From positions 1-8,656 of the forward strand of contig JAKQYG010000152.1 in NCBI GenBank assembly GCA_023356515.1: DNA of 8,656 bases, read 5' to 3'. Numbering within the stretch: position 1 is the stretch's first letter; each line of letters begins with the position of its first letter. A program made the position numbers and the translations under genes. The DNA is from Trichodesmium sp. MAG_R04 (lineage in GTDB: Bacteria > Cyanobacteriota > Cyanobacteriia > Cyanobacteriales > Microcoleaceae). Below, one piece after another: positions 6,201 through 8,656 of the stretch. A model generated the notes under the pieces. That model saw only the letters and a program-made list of their open reading frames with translations, was not told where the DNA came from and searched no databases.

Positions 6201-8656
6201 AGCTACTTCTACCATTATTTCTAATCCAGGACTGTTTAATTTAGTGACTTTAACCAGTGTTAGTCTTTGTATTAAATATGGGAACTCACCCTTAGCAGCT
6301 AAGGTTTATGTTTTTTATGGGCTACTTTTATGTGGAGGGATGCAAGATATTGATACTGGATATGAGTATGGAAAATTATCGTTACATTTATTAAATAGGT
6401 ATAATACTGATGAAGTTAAACCATTTGTTATTCATCACTACTATGGATTTATTCGTCATTGGAAAGAACCTTTTAAAAAAATACTTCTCAAAGATTTTGA
6501 AGATACAATTCAAATGGGAATGGAATTGGGAAACATTAGTAGTGTTGGTTACAATATTATCTCTCATTTTCTCTTCTCAATTTTTAAGGGTTTGAATTTA
6601 GAAGGTATTAAAGCAAAGTCTCAAGTTTATAGTAATTTAATTCTAAAATTAAGACAAGATTATGAATTTTACTACTATGAAGCTTGTAAAAAAATGGCTT
6701 TGAATTTACTACAAGAACATCAAAATCATGAATATCTGCTATTTAGAAAATCTCAGGAAGAAGAAGCAAATTTAATACAGTCTTGGATTGATGCTGATAA
6801 CATATGGCTGGTGTTTATTTATTGCTTAAGTAGAACTTTTATATGCTACTTCTTCAAAGATTATAACATAGGATTAGAAACAGTTTATTTATCTGAAAAA
6901 TATGGGGAATCTACTTCGGCTTATCTAGTTTATCCCCAGAATATTTTTTACTCTTCATTAACTCTTTTAGCTACTTATCCTCAAGCCGATAGCGAACAAA
7001 GAAAAATGATTCTAGAAAAAGTTGAACAGTATCAAACAAAGATTTTTTCTTTTCAAAAAAATTGTCCTGAGAACTATGAAAATAAATATGATCTAGTAGC
7101 AGCAGAAAAAGCAAGAGTTTTAGGAAAACATTGGGAAGCACAAGAATTTTATGAAAAAGCGATTCAAGGTGCAAAAAAATATGAATTTCTCCACGAAGAA
7201 GCTTTAGCTTACGAACGAGCATCTGAATTTTATTTAGCCCTTGGCTGGGAAAAAATTGGTAAACTTTACTTAAAAAATTCCCATCATTGCTACAATCGTT
7301 TGGGAGCTTTAGCTAAGGTTAAACGGTTAGAATTAGAATATCCCCAGTATTTATTAGGAGTGGCATATAAAACTAAATCAAAAGGTATTAATACAACGAT
7401 CTCTACAACAGGAAAGAATGGAGAAAATCTCGACTTAACTACTGTTATTAAAGCCTATCAAGCAATTTCTGGTGAAATTAAGTTGGAAAATCTCTTGCAC
7501 AATTTAATGAAAATTTTGATTGAAAATGCTGGGGCACAAAGAGGTTTTTTGATTCTCAAAAATGAAGGTAATTGGGTTATTGAAGCTGAAGGAACAATAG
7601 ATAGCAACCAAGTTACTATTTTACAATCAATTCCCATAGAATTTGTCGACCCAGAAACATCGATTCCTGTTTTACCAACGAGGATTATCAATTATGTACT
7701 CCACAGCCAAGAAAATATTGTACTCAACGATGCTACCCACCAAGGACAATTTATTAATGACCCTTATGTTATTGCCAGACAAAGTAAATCAATTCTCTGT
7801 ACTCCTCTAATTAATCAAAGTCAATTAAGAGGAATAATTTATTTGGAGAATAATTTAACCACAGGTGCATTTACTTCAGAACGAGTCGAACTTTTAAGTA
7901 TACTATCTGCTCAAGCAGCTATCTCTATTGCCAATTCAAGACTTTATTCGCAAGTCAGGGAAAATGAAAATAGGTTGGCTCAATTTCTCGATGCTTTGCC
8001 AGTAGGTGTGGCAATTATAGATGCTGCTGGTCATCCCTACTACTTTAACCAAGTTGCCAAGGAATTATTGGGCAAGGAAGTAGTATCAGATATCACATCA
8101 GAACAAATTGCATCAACTTATCAGTTTTATAAAATTAACACAAATCAAGAATACCCAACAGACGAGCTGCCTATTATCCGAGCTTTACAAGGGGAAAGTT
8201 TGACAACGGAAAATATTTATGTTCACAAAGGTGAGCAGATAATTCCTCTGGAAAGTTTTTCTGCTCCTATTTATGATCAACAAGGAAAGATTATTTATGC
8301 TATTAATTCTTTTATAAACATTACAGAACGGAAAAAAGCTGAAGTCGCTCAAAAACGTTTTACTAACCAACTATTTGAACTTAACATGGCTTACGAACGC
8401 TTCGTTCCTAGAGAGTTCATTGAATTATTGGATAAAAAAACCATTATTGATGTAGAGTTGGGCGACCAAGTACAATTAGAAATGTCAGTTTTATTTTCCG
8501 ATGTTCGTAATTTTACTACGATGTCGGAAGCCATTACTCCCGAGGAGAATTTTCGCTTTATTAATTCCTTTTTCTCATGTATGGAACCGGCAATTTTAGA
8601 GAATCAAGGTTTTATCGACAAGTACATTGGCGATGCAATAATGGCTTTATTTTCTG
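3289..8656 (+). CDS. Giant sensor protein: Ser/Thr kinase-AAA ATPase-GAF-PAS-class III cyclase (3' end outside window)
   Basis: The frame is open for 1789 codons to the window end. The start ATG has a short AGG seven bases upstream, and an in-frame TAA at 3223-3225 rules out much extension. Domains in order follow. A Hanks-type kinase covers about 45-305: Lys74 as the likely VAIK lysine, HKD at 164-166, Asn171, DFS at 185-187, and the EGTLAYIAPEQTGR activation segment. An AAA/NACHT-like ATPase covers about 335-620: Walker A GYSGIGKS 366-373, Walker B VIFIDDLQWAD around 492-502, and TGGNPFF 590-596. A helical, TPR-like region covers about 740-1360. A GAF domain covers about 1400-1550, and a PAS domain about 1560-1683 ending FINITERKKAE. 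A cyclase domain starts near 1705 (FVPREFIELL): metal aspartates Asp1738 (LFSDVRNFT) and Asp1782 (KYIGDAIMAL) are 44 residues apart, and Lys1778 sits where adenylate cyclases select adenine. The second specificity residue lies beyond the window. The predicted role is a cytoplasmic signal integrator making cAMP; no transmembrane segment is evident. Related cyanobacterial proteins often end in a histidine kinase instead. The kinase may be weak because DFG is DFS and the glycine loop is poor. Confidence 0.9.
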   Translation, partial: MAFKTKNFLGNYDKFISDKHKQNKKNILFNGEHSDILEGIKNKNYQIIEKIYENANSLVYRAILKPNNQATILKILKGNYPTVSELTKYKQEYEIICSLNVDSIIKAYKLQRYDNSVVMFLEDFGGVPLELLVSKKRLSLENFLTIAIKTTEGLAAIHQANIIHKDINPSNILYNPQTEQLKIIDFSISTRLPKEFLTFLPPHKLEGTLAYIAPEQTGRINRGIDYRSDFYSLGVTFYELLTNQLPFETTDRIELVHCHIAQQPLPPHKINPHIPNFVSNIIIKLLAKAPEERYQNALGIKADLEICLNQLKSLGKIYQFTLGSQDISEKFQIPQKLYGREKEVAKLLTAFYRVTQGTTEMILISGYSGIGKSALVNEIHKPITKQRGQFIRGKFEKLQQDIPYSAISQAFQDLICKLLSEPEITLKTWKKKILEALGNNGQILIDVIPELEKIIGQQPPVEELGRRESQNRFNLFFTRFLDIFCKKEHPLVIFIDDLQWADLPSLNLIEQLMLNSDNQYLLMIGAYRDNEVSPTSSLVNSLEKIKQANAVREITLYPLKVNHINQLIANTLSCSLEVSKPLAELVGEKTGGNPFFLTQLLYSLYQENLLVFQAPQSLIDTENNQRCYWQWNIEHIKSVSITDNVVELMVSKIEKFQRKTQNILKLAACIGNQFNLEILSIINGKSQIITAEELEYPIQEGLINPLDNNYKILSLWDTEELLNKLSENYLESTKSISYKFLHDRVQQAAYSLIPEDEKKQLHLQIGRLLLRNIGEDELENKIFDIVNQLNQGSTFITEQLEKYELAKLNLQAGKKAKNCTAYQPALIYLETALKLLSSDSWKIQFDLTLEIYTETVEVEYLNAQFDRAEALSSIVLQKTKEIICTIKIYELKIQSYYSQLQLQKAIDTALEILSKLGIVVSSDISLVQEKVAQEKKHIQSLLGDKSIAELAELPRMTDPEKLAAIRLLMSIATSTIISNPGLFNLVTLTSVSLCIKYGNSPLAAKVYVFYGLLLCGGMQDIDTGYEYGKLSLHLLNRYNTDEVKPFVIHHYYGFIRHWKEPFKKILLKDFEDTIQMGMELGNISSVGYNIISHFLFSIFKGLNLEGIKAKSQVYSNLILKLRQDYEFYYYEACKKMALNLLQEHQNHEYLLFRKSQEEEANLIQSWIDADNIWLVFIYCLSRTFICYFFKDYNIGLETVYLSEKYGESTSAYLVYPQNIFYSSLTLLATYPQADSEQRKMILEKVEQYQTKIFSFQKNCPENYENKYDLVAAEKARVLGKHWEAQEFYEKAIQGAKKYEFLHEEALAYERASEFYLALGWEKIGKLYLKNSHHCYNRLGALAKVKRLELEYPQYLLGVAYKTKSKGINTTISTTGKNGENLDLTTVIKAYQAISGEIKLENLLHNLMKILIENAGAQRGFLILKNEGNWVIEAEGTIDSNQVTILQSIPIEFVDPETSIPVLPTRIINYVLHSQENIVLNDATHQGQFINDPYVIARQSKSILCTPLINQSQLRGIIYLENNLTTGAFTSERVELLSILSAQAAISIANSRLYSQVRENENRLAQFLDALPVGVAIIDAAGHPYYFNQVAKELLGKEVVSDITSEQIASTYQFYKINTNQEYPTDELPIIRALQGESLTTENIYVHKGEQIIPLESFSAPIYDQQGKIIYAINSFINITERKKAEVAQKRFTNQLFELNMAYERFVPREFIELLDKKTIIDVELGDQVQLEMSVLFSDVRNFTTMSEAITPEENFRFINSFFSCMEPAILENQGFIDKYIGDAIMALFS

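Noticed and set aside
6410..6595. 61-codon plus-strand open frame
   Set aside because: It is out of frame inside the continuous coding region of the giant protein; its hydrophobic look comes from AT-rich codons.
6971..7222. 83-codon minus-strand open frame
   Set aside because: It is antisense to the helical region of the giant protein, and its Leu/Phe-rich composition reflects Lys/Glu codons on the other strand.
7458..7691. 77-codon minus-strand open frame
   Set aside because: It is antisense to the GAF domain and shows no independent coding evidence.
8185..8370. 61-codon minus-strand open frame
   Set aside because: It is antisense to the PAS domain and is a shadow frame.

Overview
The window comes from an AT-rich genome, most likely a cyanobacterium. 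Three observations point there: one HIP1 octamer (GCGATCGC) at 603-610, a truncated transposase of a type common in cyanobacteria, and a very large kinase-AAA-GAF-PAS-cyclase signalling protein of a kind typical of cyanobacteria. Species cannot be assigned from this sequence.

Layout. (1) Positions 1-559, minus strand, hold the N-terminal 186 codons of a RiPP azoline (TOMM) biosynthesis protein of the leader-peptide-binding/cyclodehydratase type; the rest lies beyond the left edge. (2) Positions 583-2001 are a gene graveyard. They contain a 55-codon fossil of an EAL (cyclic-di-GMP phosphodiesterase) domain, a frameshifted and truncated IS701-like transposase N-terminus, two direct copies of a 28-bp sequence that may be insertion-sequence ends, several inverted repeats, and a possible broken minus-strand reading frame. 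(3) Positions 2002-2643 encode a 213-residue protein of unrecognised family. Its last 16 residues contain nine Ser, Thr or Cys, so it could be a substrate of the TOMM enzyme; this is a hypothesis. (4) Positions 2644-3288 are a 645-bp gene-free stretch with a Fur-box-like palindrome, a plus-strand RNA hairpin that uses several G-U pairs, and weak promoter-like hexamers. (5) Positions 3289-8656 hold 1789 codons of one giant sensor protein that runs off the right edge. Its order is Hanks-type kinase domain, AAA/NACHT-like ATPase, long helical region, GAF, PAS, then a class III nucleotide cyclase domain cut by the window end.

How the parts may fit together. The two left-hand coding regions may belong to one peptide-natural-product locus that has been broken up by transposon debris. 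The giant protein is a signal-integration protein with probable cyclic AMP output, and nothing in the sequence ties it to the peptide locus. The kinase domain carries DFS instead of DFG and lacks a clear glycine loop, so its catalytic activity is open. The most testable candidate for something new is the 213-residue protein with the Ser/Thr/Cys-rich tail. The evidence for it is compositional and positional, not homology-proven.
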